From NCBI RefSeq assembly GCF_000346615.1, contig NZ_ANNU01000025.1, forward strand, positions 49,568-113,567: a stretch of 64,000 nt of DNA, written 5' to 3'. The notes beneath the pieces were generated by a model, which searched no databases, was not told the DNA's origin, and saw nothing but the letters and a program-made list of their open reading frames with translations. The translations under genes and the position numbers were made by a program. The stretch is from Nafulsella turpanensis ZLM-10 (GTDB taxonomy: Bacteria; Bacteroidota; Bacteroidia; Cytophagales; Cyclobacteriaceae). How positions within the stretch are numbered: position 1 is the first letter of the stretch; the number at the start of each line of letters is the position of its first letter. Positions 17,163-26,167 of the stretch are shown one piece after another.

Positions 17163-17903
17163 ATGGATGTACTAGATTATTTTACAGAAGAACAAAAGCA
17201 ATTTTACCGGGAGGCGATGCAACTCCTGGAAAAACATAAAATGCCTTACCTGATTGGGGGTGCCTTCGCCATACAGCATTATACCGGCATTTACCGTAAT
17301 ACCAAAGACCTTGATATGTTCTGTAAAGCCGGAGATTACCAGGAGCTGCTGAAAATTTTCAGTCGCGAAGGCTACCAGGTAGAAGTCACTGACTCCCGCT
17401 GGATTGCTAAAGTATTTAAGGACGACTACTTTATCGATGTTATTTTTAATACCACAAATCATCTATGCGCGGTGGATGACAGCTGGTTCGAAAATGCACG
17501 GCAGGGAGAGTTTTTAAACTGTCCCGTCAGGGTTGTAGCTCCTGAAGATCTCATCTGGTGTAAAACTTATATCCAGGACCGTGGCCGGTACGATGGTGCA
17601 GATGTGAATCATTTACTCCTGAAGGCATCAAAGGAAATAGACTGGAAGCGCCTGCTGGAGCGGCTGGACCAGCACTGGCACCTTCTGCTGGGGAAGCTGC
17701 TGAATTTCCAGTTTGTTTACCCTGCTGATCGGGACTTAATCCCCCGCTGGTTATTTGATGAGCTGCTGGAAAGAGCAAAGGATCAGTTTGACCTCCCTCC
17801 TTCCGAAAACAAGGTTTGCATGGGGCCTGTTATAGATCATAGCAGCTATGCCATTGATATTAAGGAATGGAATTATAAATCCCTCACCCTTTATACTACC
17901 TGA
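17163..17903 (+). CDS. Nucleotidyltransferase-fold protein
   Basis: A 246-residue protein with the minimal nucleotidyltransferase signature: IGGAFA (G32-G33), then DLD (D49/D51), then a third carboxylate in FIDVIFN (D92). The fold resembles the nucleotidyltransferase superfamily that includes AbiEii-type and kanamycin nucleotidyltransferase-like proteins. The C-terminal 100 residues are helical and unrecognised. The stop codon is only three bases before the start of a calcineurin-like phosphoesterase, so the two are one transcriptional unit. The substrate is unknown. The pairing suggests a modification and its removal, but this is inference. Confidence 0.8.
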   Translation: MDVLDYFTEEQKQFYREAMQLLEKHKMPYLIGGAFAIQHYTGIYRNTKDLDMFCKAGDYQELLKIFSREGYQVEVTDSRWIAKVFKDDYFIDVIFNTTNHLCAVDDSWFENARQGEFLNCPVRVVAPEDLIWCKTYIQDRGRYDGADVNHLLLKASKEIDWKRLLERLDQHWHLLLGKLLNFQFVYPADRDLIPRWLFDELLERAKDQFDLPPSENKVCMGPVIDHSSYAIDIKEWNYKSLTLYTT

Positions 17904-17906
17904 GCT

Positions 17907-18641
17907 ATGAAGAACACCCAAAGTACCCGGATCGCAGCAGTTGGCGATATTCATGTAAAAGAAGGCGACGAAGGAAAGTGGGCACCTTATTTCAGAATTC
18001 TTTGCGAGGAGGCCGATGTACTCCTGCTCTGCGGTGACCTTACCGATACAGGAAAGCCCGAAGAAGCAGTTGTATTGCTGGAAGAATTACAACATTGCGA
18101 TGTCCCTGTAATCGGAGTTTTAGGAAATCACGATTTCCAGTCAGGAATGGAAAAGGAAGTATCTGCCATACTGAAGAAGGCGCTGAAGCTGTTAGACGGA
18201 GACTCAGTAGTGGTGGAAGGAGTTGGCTTTGCCGGGGTAAAGGGCTTCTCCGGTGGCTTTGGCAGGTACAAAATGCCCGCTTATGGAGAGGAAATGAATA
18301 AGGTTTATGTCCAGGAAGTATTGCGTGAGGCAGAAAAGCTGGACGGTGCACTGGAGGAATTAAACCGGCAGGATGGTGGACTCAAAAAAGTTGCCGTTCT
18401 GCATTATGCTCCTGTTGAAGAAACTTTGGTAGGTGAACCTATCCAAATTTACTCCTACCTGGGCTCCTCCTACCTAGCAGATCCGCTGGATAAGCACAGG
18501 GTAAAGGTAGCTTTTCATGGCCATGCACATGCAGGGGCATTAAAAGGAAACACCAGCGGTGGAATAGAGGTTTTTAATGTTTCTGTACCAGTGCTTCGGG
18601 CGAATGGCTTTAAAGTACCATTCTATTTCTTTGAAGTATAG
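17907..18641 (+). CDS. Calcineurin-like metallophosphoesterase
   Basis: A 244-residue phosphoesterase with all metal-binding motifs: GDIHVKEGD, CGDLTDTG, LGNHDF, LHYAP and FHGHAHAG. It is cytosolic, with no signal peptide. It probably hydrolyses a phosphomonoester or phosphodiester at a two-metal site; the substrate is unknown. It lies three bases downstream of the nucleotidyltransferase-fold gene. A short hairpin follows. Confidence 0.88.
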   Translation: MKNTQSTRIAAVGDIHVKEGDEGKWAPYFRILCEEADVLLLCGDLTDTGKPEEAVVLLEELQHCDVPVIGVLGNHDFQSGMEKEVSAILKKALKLLDGDSVVVEGVGFAGVKGFSGGFGRYKMPAYGEEMNKVYVQEVLREAEKLDGALEELNRQDGGLKKVAVLHYAPVEETLVGEPIQIYSYLGSSYLADPLDKHRVKVAFHGHAHAGALKGNTSGGIEVFNVSVPVLRANGFKVPFYFFEV

Positions 18642-18656
18642 GTAGCAGCCTCACCT

Positions 18657-18673
18657 CCTGTTTAACAAACAGG
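18657..18673 (+). terminator. Weak hairpin after the phosphoesterase gene
   Basis: CCTGTTT (18657-18663), a three-base loop and AAACAGG (18667-18673). No T-run follows, so its function is doubtful. Confidence 0.3.
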
Positions 18674-18716
18674 CCGGCGGGTGGGTTGAGTAAGCAAAAA
18701 GGCAGGAGATTATTTT

Positions 18717-19757
18717 ATGAATCAGAAGAAAATTATTTGGCTGGCCGGTCTGGCAGCTGCAATAGGGGTACGTAAAATTTGGCACAGGAAGAGAGAAAAG
18801 CAATTTCCTTTTTTTCGAAAAGTGGTTTTTATTACTGGAGCTTCCAGAGGACTCGGACTAATTCTGGCCCGACAGCTTGCTAAACAAAATGCCCGGCTGG
18901 CTATTTGTGCAAGAAGTGAAATAGAGCTCCAGCGAGCCAAAAATCAATTGCAGCAGGAATACGCGGCAGAAGTTCTTTGCATTCCCTGCGATGTGGCAGA
19001 CCAGAAGCAAGTAGAACAGGTAATTGATCAGGTTGTAGCGCATTATGGTAAACTTGATGTACTGATTAATAATGCCGGCGAAATTATCGTGAGCCCTCTT
19101 CAGAATAATACCTTAAATGATTTTGACCAGCTGATGAAAGTCCACTTCTATGGTCCTTTGTTTGCCATGCAGGCGGTTGTTCCTTATATGCAACAGCAGG
19201 GCGAAGGCCGGATTGTTAATATCTCTTCCATTGGAGGTCGTCTTAGCGTCCCTCACCTGTTACCCTATAGTGCCAGTAAATTTGCCCTGTCTGGCTTATC
19301 GGAAGGAATTCATAGTGCTCTGAAGAAGGAGAATATTCATGTTACGACCGTTTATCCGGGGCTGATGCGTACCAGGAGCCCCAGAAATGTGCTGGTAAAG
19401 GGCCAGTATGAAAAAGAGTATCAGTGGTTCAAAATTTGTGATTCTGTACCCGGGATGTCGGTGAATGCAGAAAGAGCGGCTGCAAAAATTCTGCGGGCCT
19501 GTCAGCGAGCGGAAGCCTCCATAACCATTTCCCTGCCTGCCAAATTAGCCGGTGCTCTTCAGGGGCTATTTCCGGGCTTCACTGCCCGCTTAAATACCAT
19601 TGTTAATAATTTAATGCCCGAAGCGACAGAAAGTAACAAAAGCATCCGTGGTTATGAAACAGGATACGAGCAAAAAGAAAGTTGGTTAACCCAGTTGACA
19701 GACAAGTCTGCCAGGGAAAATTTAAATGTACTTGGCCATCCTCCCAGACAGGAATGA
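18717..19757 (+). CDS. SDR-family oxidoreductase with N-terminal membrane anchor
   Basis: A 346-residue short-chain dehydrogenase. The cofactor motif is TGASRGLG, with CDVAD, NNAG and the catalytic Ser-Tyr-Lys as ISSIGG and YSASK. An N-terminal hydrophobic stretch (IIWLAGLAAAIGV) and about 80 residues after the catalytic core go beyond the minimal SDR fold, as in membrane-associated DltE/YqjQ-like enzymes. The substrate cannot be read from sequence. Convergent with the response regulator gene; no terminator seen between. Confidence 0.88.
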   Translation: MNQKKIIWLAGLAAAIGVRKIWHRKREKQFPFFRKVVFITGASRGLGLILARQLAKQNARLAICARSEIELQRAKNQLQQEYAAEVLCIPCDVADQKQVEQVIDQVVAHYGKLDVLINNAGEIIVSPLQNNTLNDFDQLMKVHFYGPLFAMQAVVPYMQQQGEGRIVNISSIGGRLSVPHLLPYSASKFALSGLSEGIHSALKKENIHVTTVYPGLMRTRSPRNVLVKGQYEKEYQWFKICDSVPGMSVNAERAAAKILRACQRAEASITISLPAKLAGALQGLFPGFTARLNTIVNNLMPEATESNKSIRGYETGYEQKESWLTQLTDKSARENLNVLGHPPRQE

Positions 19758-19806
19758 TGGCCAGTAAAAAAATGTGTTTTTCCTAAACAGTCAGATAAAG
19801 TTTTAA

Positions 19807-20187
19807 TTAAACAATGGAAGTAGTAATTCTCTGAAGACTTTCTTCACCTAAGGGTTTTGAAAGCAAACCCTGCACAAGAGGATGCTTATCTGCTTTTTCC
19901 TCATCTCTTTTACTAATGGAATTGGTAAGAATATAAATTTTTCCGCTCAAAAGCTTCTTTCCATACTTTTCCTCCATCTTTTCTATCAGCTCAAAACCGC
20001 TCATGTCCGGCATATCAAGGTCTACCAGCACTACATCAGGCCACTCCTCATTTTTACACTGGTTCAGGTAGGCCATCGCTTCTGAGCCATTACCTGCTTT
20101 AGTCCATTCGATACCCTGCTGGTCTTCCAGCAATATATCATATAACTGCAGGGTTAGTTCGTCGTCTTCAACAATTAATATTCTCAT
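19807..20187 (-). CDS. Single-domain response regulator
   Basis: A 126-residue CheY-like receiver: acidic pair EDD at residues 7-9, phospho-acceptor D56 in VDLDMPDMSG, T/S in ILTNS and K in LSKPL. No output domain. It starts six bases after the upstream PAS histidine kinase gene ends, so the two form a two-component pair that probably signals through protein contact or a phosphorelay. Confidence 0.92.
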   Translation of the reverse strand: MRILIVEDDELTLQLYDILLEDQQGIEWTKAGNGSEAMAYLNQCKNEEWPDVVLVDLDMPDMSGFELIEKMEEKYGKKLLSGKIYILTNSISKRDEEKADKHPLVQGLLSKPLGEESLQRITTSIV

Positions 20188-20193
20188 CCTTTC

Positions 20194-22107
20194 CTAAATA
20201 TATTCTTTTAAATACAACTGGAAACAGGTCCCTTTCCCAAGGGAGCTGCTTACGTCCACATATCCTCCGTTTTTTTCAACCATATGTTTTACAATGGCCA
20301 AGCCCATGCCCTGCTGATCGCTTCCTTTATTGATGTGACTAAAAGGTTTAAACAGGTATTTTCTTTCCTTTTCAAGGTTTATACCTGGTCCATTATCCTG
20401 TACCTCAATCATATAGAACCCGTCCCTGGTTTGCCGTGTGGCAATTTCCAGCCTGAGCGGATGGCTTTCATCGCGGAAGCGAAGGGTATAGCGGATAATA
20501 TTACGAAGAATATTGTAAATATAGGATTTTGGGTAGCGAATTGTTCTCCATTCGAAGTGGCCATTCTTTACAGAAGCACCTGCACTCATCAGCTTTTCCT
20601 TCAGGTCCAGCACAATTCCCTCAATAACCTGCTGTACATCAATTTGTTCGTAAAAAGACTGCTGGCTATCTTCCTGAACTTCAATTAATTGAACAAGGCC
20701 TTTTAAAGTATTGTCTAAGCGATCGAGAAAAGCTTCACAGCCCTTGATAATTTTATCCTGCTTCGATTCATCTACCTGTTTGAGCAGTTCAAATGAAAGC
20801 TTAAGGCCGGCTACAGGTGAGCGTAAATCGTGCGCAACCGCATGGACGAATTCATCGAGGTAACTGTTAATCTGGAACAGCTTCTGATTTTTATTGTTGA
20901 GCTCATCTCTCTGGAGTTTCTGTTCATGGATATCGGTGCAGGTACCAAACCACTGCACGATTTCTCCCAGATGATTCCTGAAAGGCACTGCCATAGAAAT
21001 AAACCAATGGTAGATTCCATCGGACCGTAGCAGGCGAAATTCGAACTGGAAAGGAGTGCCACTTGAAAAAGAGTGCTGCAAGGCAGAAAGAGCCCCTTCC
21101 TGGTCCTCTGGATGAATAGCGGACAACCAACCATCATTCAAAGATTGTTGAGCTGTAAGGCCGGTGTAATCGTACCACTGCCGGTTAAAATAATTTGCAT
21201 TACCATTGACGCCCGTTTTCCAGACAAGCTGTGGTATGGCTTCCGAAACCTGCTCCAGTTCTCTTACCTTTAGCTCAAACTTTTCCAGGAGTACTTTATT
21301 TTCATGTATGTCTGTGGCAGTTCCAATAAAACGTACCACCTCTCCCTGCTTATTGGTAACCGGTACAGCTCTTCCGATATGCCAGCGGTAGACATTGTCT
21401 TTCGAGAGCAGGCGGTATTCCGCTTCGAACTGGCTGCCGGAATCTACCAGTTGTTTAAGCTGGTAAGCATAGGTAGGTGCATCATCAGGATGAATAAAGC
21501 GCTGCCAGCCTTTTTCCAGCAATTCTTCTTTTGGGTAACCGGTAAAGCTGCTCGCCCATTTATTAACAAAGTCTTTTATTCCATCGGGACGCGAAGTCCA
21601 CACAATTTGAGGAATGGCATCTGCAAGGGCTATAAACTCCTGCATCAGTTTCACTTCTTTTTCGGCCCTTATTCTGTCGCTGATGTCGCGGGCAAGATAG
21701 CTTGCGCCGATAATGATTCCTTCTTTGTTGCGGATACAGCGATAAGCAAGTTCATGGTATGTTTCTTGCTGACCAGGAATTTCGGAGGGCTTCACAAAAA
21801 TAAAATCCTCTCCCTGCAGGGCTAGAGACCACCGTTCCTTTGCTTTTTCTAATTTTTCCGGCATATCTTCCATCGCCTCCTCCAGGGACATCCCAATAGC
21901 AATTTCTTTTCCAAAAGCAGCATTAAACTCTTTCTGGTAAGCATTATTATAAGCTACCAGGCAATAATCCGTGTCAATTGCTACCATCATATCACTCATT
22001 CCATCGAAAATAGTCTTCACCCAGCCCTCCTGCTGCGCGGTTGCGGCTTCTCTTGATGAACGTGTGTATTTAGTGCTTTTTTTATTTGTTTCCATAACCC
22101 AATCCAT
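20194..22107 (-). CDS. Multi-PAS histidine kinase (cytosolic)
   Basis: A 637-residue kinase with no transmembrane segment. Three PAS domains (about residues 28-145, 160-280 and 290-410) are each followed by a PAC-like segment (WHIGRAVPVTNKQGEVVRF type). HisKA carries the histidine in HAVAHDLRSPV. HATPase_c carries DNGPGIN and GMGLAIVKHMVE. The start could be the ATG at 22107 or the METNKK codon 12 bases later. It pairs with the receiver gene immediately downstream. The multiple PAS domains suggest a cytosolic redox or ligand signal, unspecified. Confidence 0.9.
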   Translation of the reverse strand: MDWVMETNKKSTKYTRSSREAATAQQEGWVKTIFDGMSDMMVAIDTDYCLVAYNNAYQKEFNAAFGKEIAIGMSLEEAMEDMPEKLEKAKERWSLALQGEDFIFVKPSEIPGQQETYHELAYRCIRNKEGIIIGASYLARDISDRIRAEKEVKLMQEFIALADAIPQIVWTSRPDGIKDFVNKWASSFTGYPKEELLEKGWQRFIHPDDAPTYAYQLKQLVDSGSQFEAEYRLLSKDNVYRWHIGRAVPVTNKQGEVVRFIGTATDIHENKVLLEKFELKVRELEQVSEAIPQLVWKTGVNGNANYFNRQWYDYTGLTAQQSLNDGWLSAIHPEDQEGALSALQHSFSSGTPFQFEFRLLRSDGIYHWFISMAVPFRNHLGEIVQWFGTCTDIHEQKLQRDELNNKNQKLFQINSYLDEFVHAVAHDLRSPVAGLKLSFELLKQVDESKQDKIIKGCEAFLDRLDNTLKGLVQLIEVQEDSQQSFYEQIDVQQVIEGIVLDLKEKLMSAGASVKNGHFEWRTIRYPKSYIYNILRNIIRYTLRFRDESHPLRLEIATRQTRDGFYMIEVQDNGPGINLEKERKYLFKPFSHINKGSDQQGMGLAIVKHMVEKNGGYVDVSSSLGKGTCFQLYLKEYI

Positions 22108-22435
22108 CCTCTTTCACTTTAACATGCCAGTTTCCTGAATAGCCAACAGGAAAATCAGAGCAAACCTGTTCTTCCTTTTTGCTGCTGATAATTCCTGCAT
22201 GGTGTTCAGATGTCATTAATGGTTTTTAAAGGGAGAGATTCAATACATTCCGCAATATCCGGTAATTCATTTTTTTAAACTGATCTCGATGATAAGAGAA
22301 TAAAATTATGGCCGCTTTGTTTGATATTTTTTAAGAAAATCAGGTAAAACAGCCTAAATGAGATGTGGCAAAGGCCTCAGGGAAAAAATGTTCCCTTACT
22401 TTGGCCATGTCATGCGGTTATTTCCATCTATCACA
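22108..22435. other. Intergenic region between the ars operon end and the PAS kinase gene
   Basis: About 330 bases upstream of the kinase gene and downstream of the ars terminator. It presumably holds the kinase promoter, but no clean -7 box was found. No gene or repeat recognised. Confidence 0.4.
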
Positions 22436-22465
22436 AAAGAAACCGGCAGTGTAGCCGGTTTCTTT
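22436..22465 (-). terminator. Terminator of the ars operon
   Basis: AAAGAAACCGGC (22436-22447), a six-base loop and GCCGGTTTCTTT (22454-22465): a perfect 12-bp stem 14 bases beyond the arsI stop codon on the minus strand. Confidence 0.85.
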
Positions 22466-22479
22466 GCGGGAGTTTTCTT

Positions 22480-22890
22480 CTAGGTAAGTGAGCAGCAGGT
22501 TTTTTCCTCCATTAGGCTCTCTCCATAAACGGTCGATTCTCCAAATGTATAAAATGCTTCCCACTCAATCCCCTGCAGATCTTTTATCCATGACTTTTCG
22601 CTATGGGCATAACAGCAGGTGGTTTTTCCTTCTTCACGTATACTCTCTTTTGCCTCCTTTAAGCGGTTGTACACTTCCTGCAGTTCCTCCCCATTCTCAG
22701 CCTGAATCCCGAGGTGTTCCACCCCTGCCACAGGTTTTAAAGAAATAGCAAAATTTACCCGAGGATCTTCCAGCATCCATTTGGCATAATCTTTTTTAAG
22801 AACGGTAGGAGCATTCCCAAAAAGAGCGGAATAAAAGGCTACAGAGGGCTCCATGGCCGTAACACTTACATTTACATGAAATCTTTTCAT
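22480..22890 (-). CDS. arsI: ArsI/CadI-type VOC-fold C-As lyase
   Basis: A 136-residue protein from the ATG at 22890 (MKRFHVNVSV), which matches the family's usual start. An in-frame TTG at 22974 overlapping acr3 would add 28 unlike residues. It is a glyoxalase/VOC-fold protein with the residues known for ArsI: iron ligands H5, H59 and E111, and the vicinal cysteine pair C92-C93 that binds trivalent arsenic. A further CC pair lies near the C-terminus. ArsI cleaves the carbon-arsenic bond of methylarsenite and reduced aromatic arsenicals, releasing arsenite, which the Acr3 pump encoded just upstream can export. It is the last gene of the ars operon. CadI-like cadmium-induced proteins are close relatives, so substrate choice is inferred from context. 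Confidence 0.87.
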   Translation of the reverse strand: MKRFHVNVSVTAMEPSVAFYSALFGNAPTVLKKDYAKWMLEDPRVNFAISLKPVAGVEHLGIQAENGEELQEVYNRLKEAKESIREEGKTTCCYAHSEKSWIKDLQGIEWEAFYTFGESTVYGESLMEEKTCCSLT

Positions 22891-22970
22891 TTCAGTTTCT
22901 GTTAATTGGTTTTTTCTTTCCCTATAGACCTGAAGTGATTTAAAAAGACGCAGCATAATGGAAATATTTT

Positions 22971-23996
22971 TCAATACCTCCAGCGATTGGCTAATGAAAC
23001 CAACGAAAGCATTACCGGCACTTCAATCAGCACACCCACCACTGTGGCGAGGGAAGCACCGGAATTGAGACCGAAAAGGGCGATGGCAACTGCTACAGCC
23101 AACTCAAAGAAATTGCTGGCGCCAATCATCGCAGCCGGGGCGCAAACAGAATGCCGTAAGCCCATATAGCGGCCTGCAAACCAGGAAAGAAAGAAAATGA
23201 AATAGGTCTGGATGATAAGAGGGATGGCAATCAACAAAATATCCAGCGGGTTTTCCAATATCTTTTCTCCCTGAAAGGCAAAGAGCAGCAGTAAAGTGGA
23301 AAGTAAAGCAATCATTGAAATAGGCTTTAGAGCGGGTAAAAAGGTGGCTTTAAACCAATCATCTCCCTTCCATCGGCTCAGCAGGCGATTGGAAATATAA
23401 GCGGCCACAAGCGGAATAACAATAAATACAACCACTGAAGTAATAAGGGTATCGTAAGGGATGTAAATTGCACTGATTCCCAACAACCACTTTACAATGG
23501 GAACAAAGGCAACCAATAAAATTAAATCATTTACCGACACCTGAATAAGGGTATAATTGGCATCGCCATCGGTAAGGTAAGACCACACAAAAACCATGGC
23601 TGTACATGGAGCAGCCCCCAGCAAAATAGCTCCCGCTATATATTCCTGCGCCCGAACGGGGTCGATCCATGCCTGGTACAGCTGGTCGAAAAACAGCCAT
23701 GCAAAAAAAGCCATGGTAAAAGGTTTGATTAGCCAATTGACTACCACGGTAAGACTCAATCCTTTCCAGTTATTCTTTACTTTCCGGATAGAAGTGAAAT
23801 CGATTTGTACCATCATCGGGTATACCATTAGCCAGACCAGGACGGCGACCGGAATATTAACGGTGGCTATATTTAATCCGCTAAGGTAGCTTATTCTTTC
23901 ACCAGCTATTTCTCCTACCAAAATGCCGGCGACTATACACAGGAAAACCCAAAGGGTAAGATACCTCTCAAAAAAAGGAATTTTCTTTTTACTCAT
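22971..23996 (-). CDS. acr3: Arsenite efflux permease, ACR3 family
   Basis: A 341-residue inner-membrane protein with about ten transmembrane segments, beginning with the family-typical FFERYLTLWVFLCIVAGI. It contains the ACR3 cysteine motif in GAAPCTAMVFVWS, the residue implicated in arsenite binding, and MIGASNFFELAVAVAIALFG near the end. It exports arsenite using the proton motive force. It is often annotated arsB, although the ACR3 family is unrelated to E. coli ArsB. Flanked by arsO upstream (86-base gap) and arsI downstream. Confidence 0.95.
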   Translation of the reverse strand: MSKKKIPFFERYLTLWVFLCIVAGILVGEIAGERISYLSGLNIATVNIPVAVLVWLMVYPMMVQIDFTSIRKVKNNWKGLSLTVVVNWLIKPFTMAFFAWLFFDQLYQAWIDPVRAQEYIAGAILLGAAPCTAMVFVWSYLTDGDANYTLIQVSVNDLILLVAFVPIVKWLLGISAIYIPYDTLITSVVVFIVIPLVAAYISNRLLSRWKGDDWFKATFLPALKPISMIALLSTLLLLFAFQGEKILENPLDILLIAIPLIIQTYFIFFLSWFAGRYMGLRHSVCAPAAMIGASNFFELAVAVAIALFGLNSGASLATVVGVLIEVPVMLSLVSLANRWRY

Positions 23997-24082
23997 GAAA
24001 ATGGTTTTCTTTTTTGGTTTTGAAGATTTATAAAGAGGGAAAGATTAATGAGTAGGATTAACTTATTCTATTTTGGATTGCC

Positions 24083-25144
24083 TTATCCGTTGTGAGCCAG
24101 GTAAGTCTCTACCTCCTGAACCGTTTTCCTGGCAGACCGTCCCACTCCAATAAGTGTGGAAGAAGCAAATCCGGTCCAGTTTCCATAACCTACCAGCCAA
24201 AGGCCTTTGATGGTTTCTGCCTGTGTTCCGTTTGTCTTTACCTTTCCATTCTCCACGATTCCTAAACTTTCGAGATGAGCAAGAGAAGCCCTGAAACCTG
24301 TGCAAAAGACTACCGCGTCAGCGGCAATGCTTTTACCATTTTCCAGTATAACCCCTTCTTCAGTAAAAGCTTTTATGGGAGGATTCCATTTAAGAACACC
24401 ACGGAAACGAGCCTCTTTTACAGAAGGCACCATTACTATATCACCCAGTGAGGGAGGGGTAAAAGACCTTCCCTCCTGCCTGGCTTTATACATTTCTGTA
24501 GCCGCATCAAACAAGGTTCTCCCGTCCACCTCATCAGGTAAAAAGCGTGGAGGTTTTTCCGTTACCCAAAGAGTATGGGCCACACGGCTAAGCTCTGCCA
24601 GAATCTGGGTCCCTGAATTTCCGCCTCCCACCACTACTACTTTCTTATTCCTGAATTGCCCGGGTGCCCTGTACTGCGAAGAATGGAGAATTTTACCTTT
24701 AAAAGTATCTTTGCCAGGTATTTCAGGAATATACGGGTTGGAGAATGAGCCGGTGGCACTAATTAGGGCCCGGCTCATCCATACTCCTTTATTGGTGTAA
24801 AGCTTAATAATTCCCTCCTCTGCCTGTTCTACTTTTTCGATGTGGACGGAGCGTTCTACCGGAATTTTATACTTCTCTTCATAGCCTTTTAAGTATTCGA
24901 TTGTTTCATTCCTGCCTGGGTAGTAATCTGGCCCTCCCTGCATAAGGGTACCGGGTAAAGAGCTCCATTGGGCAGGACTGAAAAGCTGCAGGGACTCCCA
25001 GAAATGTTGCCAGCTGCCTCCTGCTGATTCTTCCTTATCGAGTATTTTGTAGGTGAGTTCACTCCTCCTTAGGTAGTAACCCAGGGCCAGACCGCTCTGT
25101 CCTCCGCCTATTACAAGTACATCAAATATATTAGGACCACTCAT
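24083..25144 (-). CDS. arsO: ArsO-like flavin-dependent monooxygenase
   Basis: A protein of about 353 residues from the ATG at 25144 (MSGPNIFDV); a TTG nine bases upstream is less likely. FAD motif GGGQSGLALGYYLRR, the FMO-type segment GGSWQHFWESLQLFSPAQ, NADPH motif VGGGNSGTQILAEL, and a C-terminal GYGNWTGFASSTL. Proteins of this kind (ArsO) recur in ars operons; their arsenic chemistry is still poorly defined. It begins 11 bases after the arsC-like gene and precedes acr3. Cytosolic. Confidence 0.85.
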   Translation of the reverse strand: MSGPNIFDVLVIGGGQSGLALGYYLRRSELTYKILDKEESAGGSWQHFWESLQLFSPAQWSSLPGTLMQGGPDYYPGRNETIEYLKGYEEKYKIPVERSVHIEKVEQAEEGIIKLYTNKGVWMSRALISATGSFSNPYIPEIPGKDTFKGKILHSSQYRAPGQFRNKKVVVVGGGNSGTQILAELSRVAHTLWVTEKPPRFLPDEVDGRTLFDAATEMYKARQEGRSFTPPSLGDIVMVPSVKEARFRGVLKWNPPIKAFTEEGVILENGKSIAADAVVFCTGFRASLAHLESLGIVENGKVKTNGTQAETIKGLWLVGYGNWTGFASSTLIGVGRSARKTVQEVETYLAHNG

Positions 25145-25155
25145 GTGCTGCAAAA

Positions 25156-25779
25156 CTATTTTTGTGGAAAAAGAGAAAAGACATAGAAAATCTCTCTTCC
25201 AATTTGTTCACTTCTTTCGCGATATTTCTCTTCCTCCAGAGGGCTTCCATCAAATTCTTTAGGGTCTTCATAAGGTAAAGAAAAGCGAATGGCAGCACCG
25301 GGAATAAAGGGGCAGTTTTGGTCAGCCTCCGTACAGGTCATGACGGCTACAAATTTCTCCTGAGGATTTGGATCGCTATCATAAATTTTGGAATAGGCAT
25401 GAACAGGAGCTGCACCATCGGCAAAGGAAACCTCATAAAGAGGGTTCTCGCCTCCATTAACTTCCTGTATCTTAAAACCAGCTTCTCTCATGGCATTTAC
25501 CGCTCTAGTATTGAAAGCGGTTGCCTCTGTTCCTCCCGAAAAGGTAAAGACACCTTGAATCTGGTAGTAATAGGCCGCCACCTGTGCCCACAATTGTGCC
25601 ATGTGGCTTCGTCTGGAGTTGTGGGTACAGATAAATACCAGCTTTAATGGATGGTCCTCCTTACGCTCCCCTTCCAGACAGTGGTTTAATTTTTGCAGGA
25701 GGTCTTTCCTTTCTGAAGGAATTTCCCCAAAGGTGGAGGTGAACTGTTTAGCTTTTTGAGCAATACGATCGTATAACAT
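25156..25779 (-). CDS. Low-molecular-weight phosphatase-type arsenate reductase
   Basis: A 207-residue protein with the CX5R catalytic loop CTHNSRRS, characteristic of the phosphatase-fold arsenate reductases found in Bacteroidota ars operons. An N-terminal helical extension of about 45 residues precedes the catalytic domain. Further cysteines lie in MTCTEADQNCPF and could serve as the redox relay, as in thioredoxin-coupled ArsC. It would reduce arsenate to arsenite for export by Acr3. It lies between arsR and arsO. An alternative reading is a tyrosine phosphatase; the context favours arsenate. Confidence 0.85.
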   Translation of the reverse strand: MLYDRIAQKAKQFTSTFGEIPSERKDLLQKLNHCLEGERKEDHPLKLVFICTHNSRRSHMAQLWAQVAAYYYQIQGVFTFSGGTEATAFNTRAVNAMREAGFKIQEVNGGENPLYEVSFADGAAPVHAYSKIYDSDPNPQEKFVAVMTCTEADQNCPFIPGAAIRFSLPYEDPKEFDGSPLEEEKYRERSEQIGREIFYVFSLFPQK

Positions 25780-25823
25780 AATTCCACTAAAAATATTGAG
25801 ATACAGAGAGTTAAAAATCTTAC

Positions 25824-26153
25824 CTAACAGGTGGGATTTTTAAGGATAGGAGTAGAGAAGAAACCTTCCAGCACCTGTTTGGCTGCCGCCCATTTTACAG
25901 GATCGATGCAGTAACATCGCCTAGGACCTTCCACTTCTCCTTTTAGAATACCAATTCGCTTTAATTCTTTTAAATGTTGAGATACAGTAGCCTGAGAAAG
26001 AGGAAGTACTTCTACCAGGTCGCCACAGTGACAGCTTTTCTTGTCTAATAAAAACTGTAATATGGCAATGCGGGCAGGATGAGCGAGCGCTTTTGCCAGC
26101 TGAGCCAGTTGATTCTGGTCTGCTGAAAAGCCGGATGTTTTAGAAATTCCCAT
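25824..26153 (-). CDS. arsR: ArsR-family arsenic-responsive repressor
   Basis: A 109-residue winged-helix regulator. The N-terminal helices (ALAHPARIAILQFLL) precede the recognition helix LSQATVSQHLKELKRIGIL. Cysteines that may bind As(III) occur as CHC at the start of the recognition region (KSCHCGDLVEVL), as CYC in the wing, and at the C-terminus (NPTC). It heads the leftward ars operon. A palindromic operator lies 15-30 bases upstream of its start, supporting autoregulation. Confidence 0.93.
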   Translation of the reverse strand: MGISKTSGFSADQNQLAQLAKALAHPARIAILQFLLDKKSCHCGDLVEVLPLSQATVSQHLKELKRIGILKGEVEGPRRCYCIDPVKWAAAKQVLEGFFSTPILKNPTC

Positions 26154-26167
26154 GTTTAATTTTTCCT

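Noticed and set aside
22891..22974. TTG start of arsI overlapping acr3
   Set aside because: The added 28 residues do not fit the family, and MKRFHVNV at 22890 is the usual beginning of ArsI.
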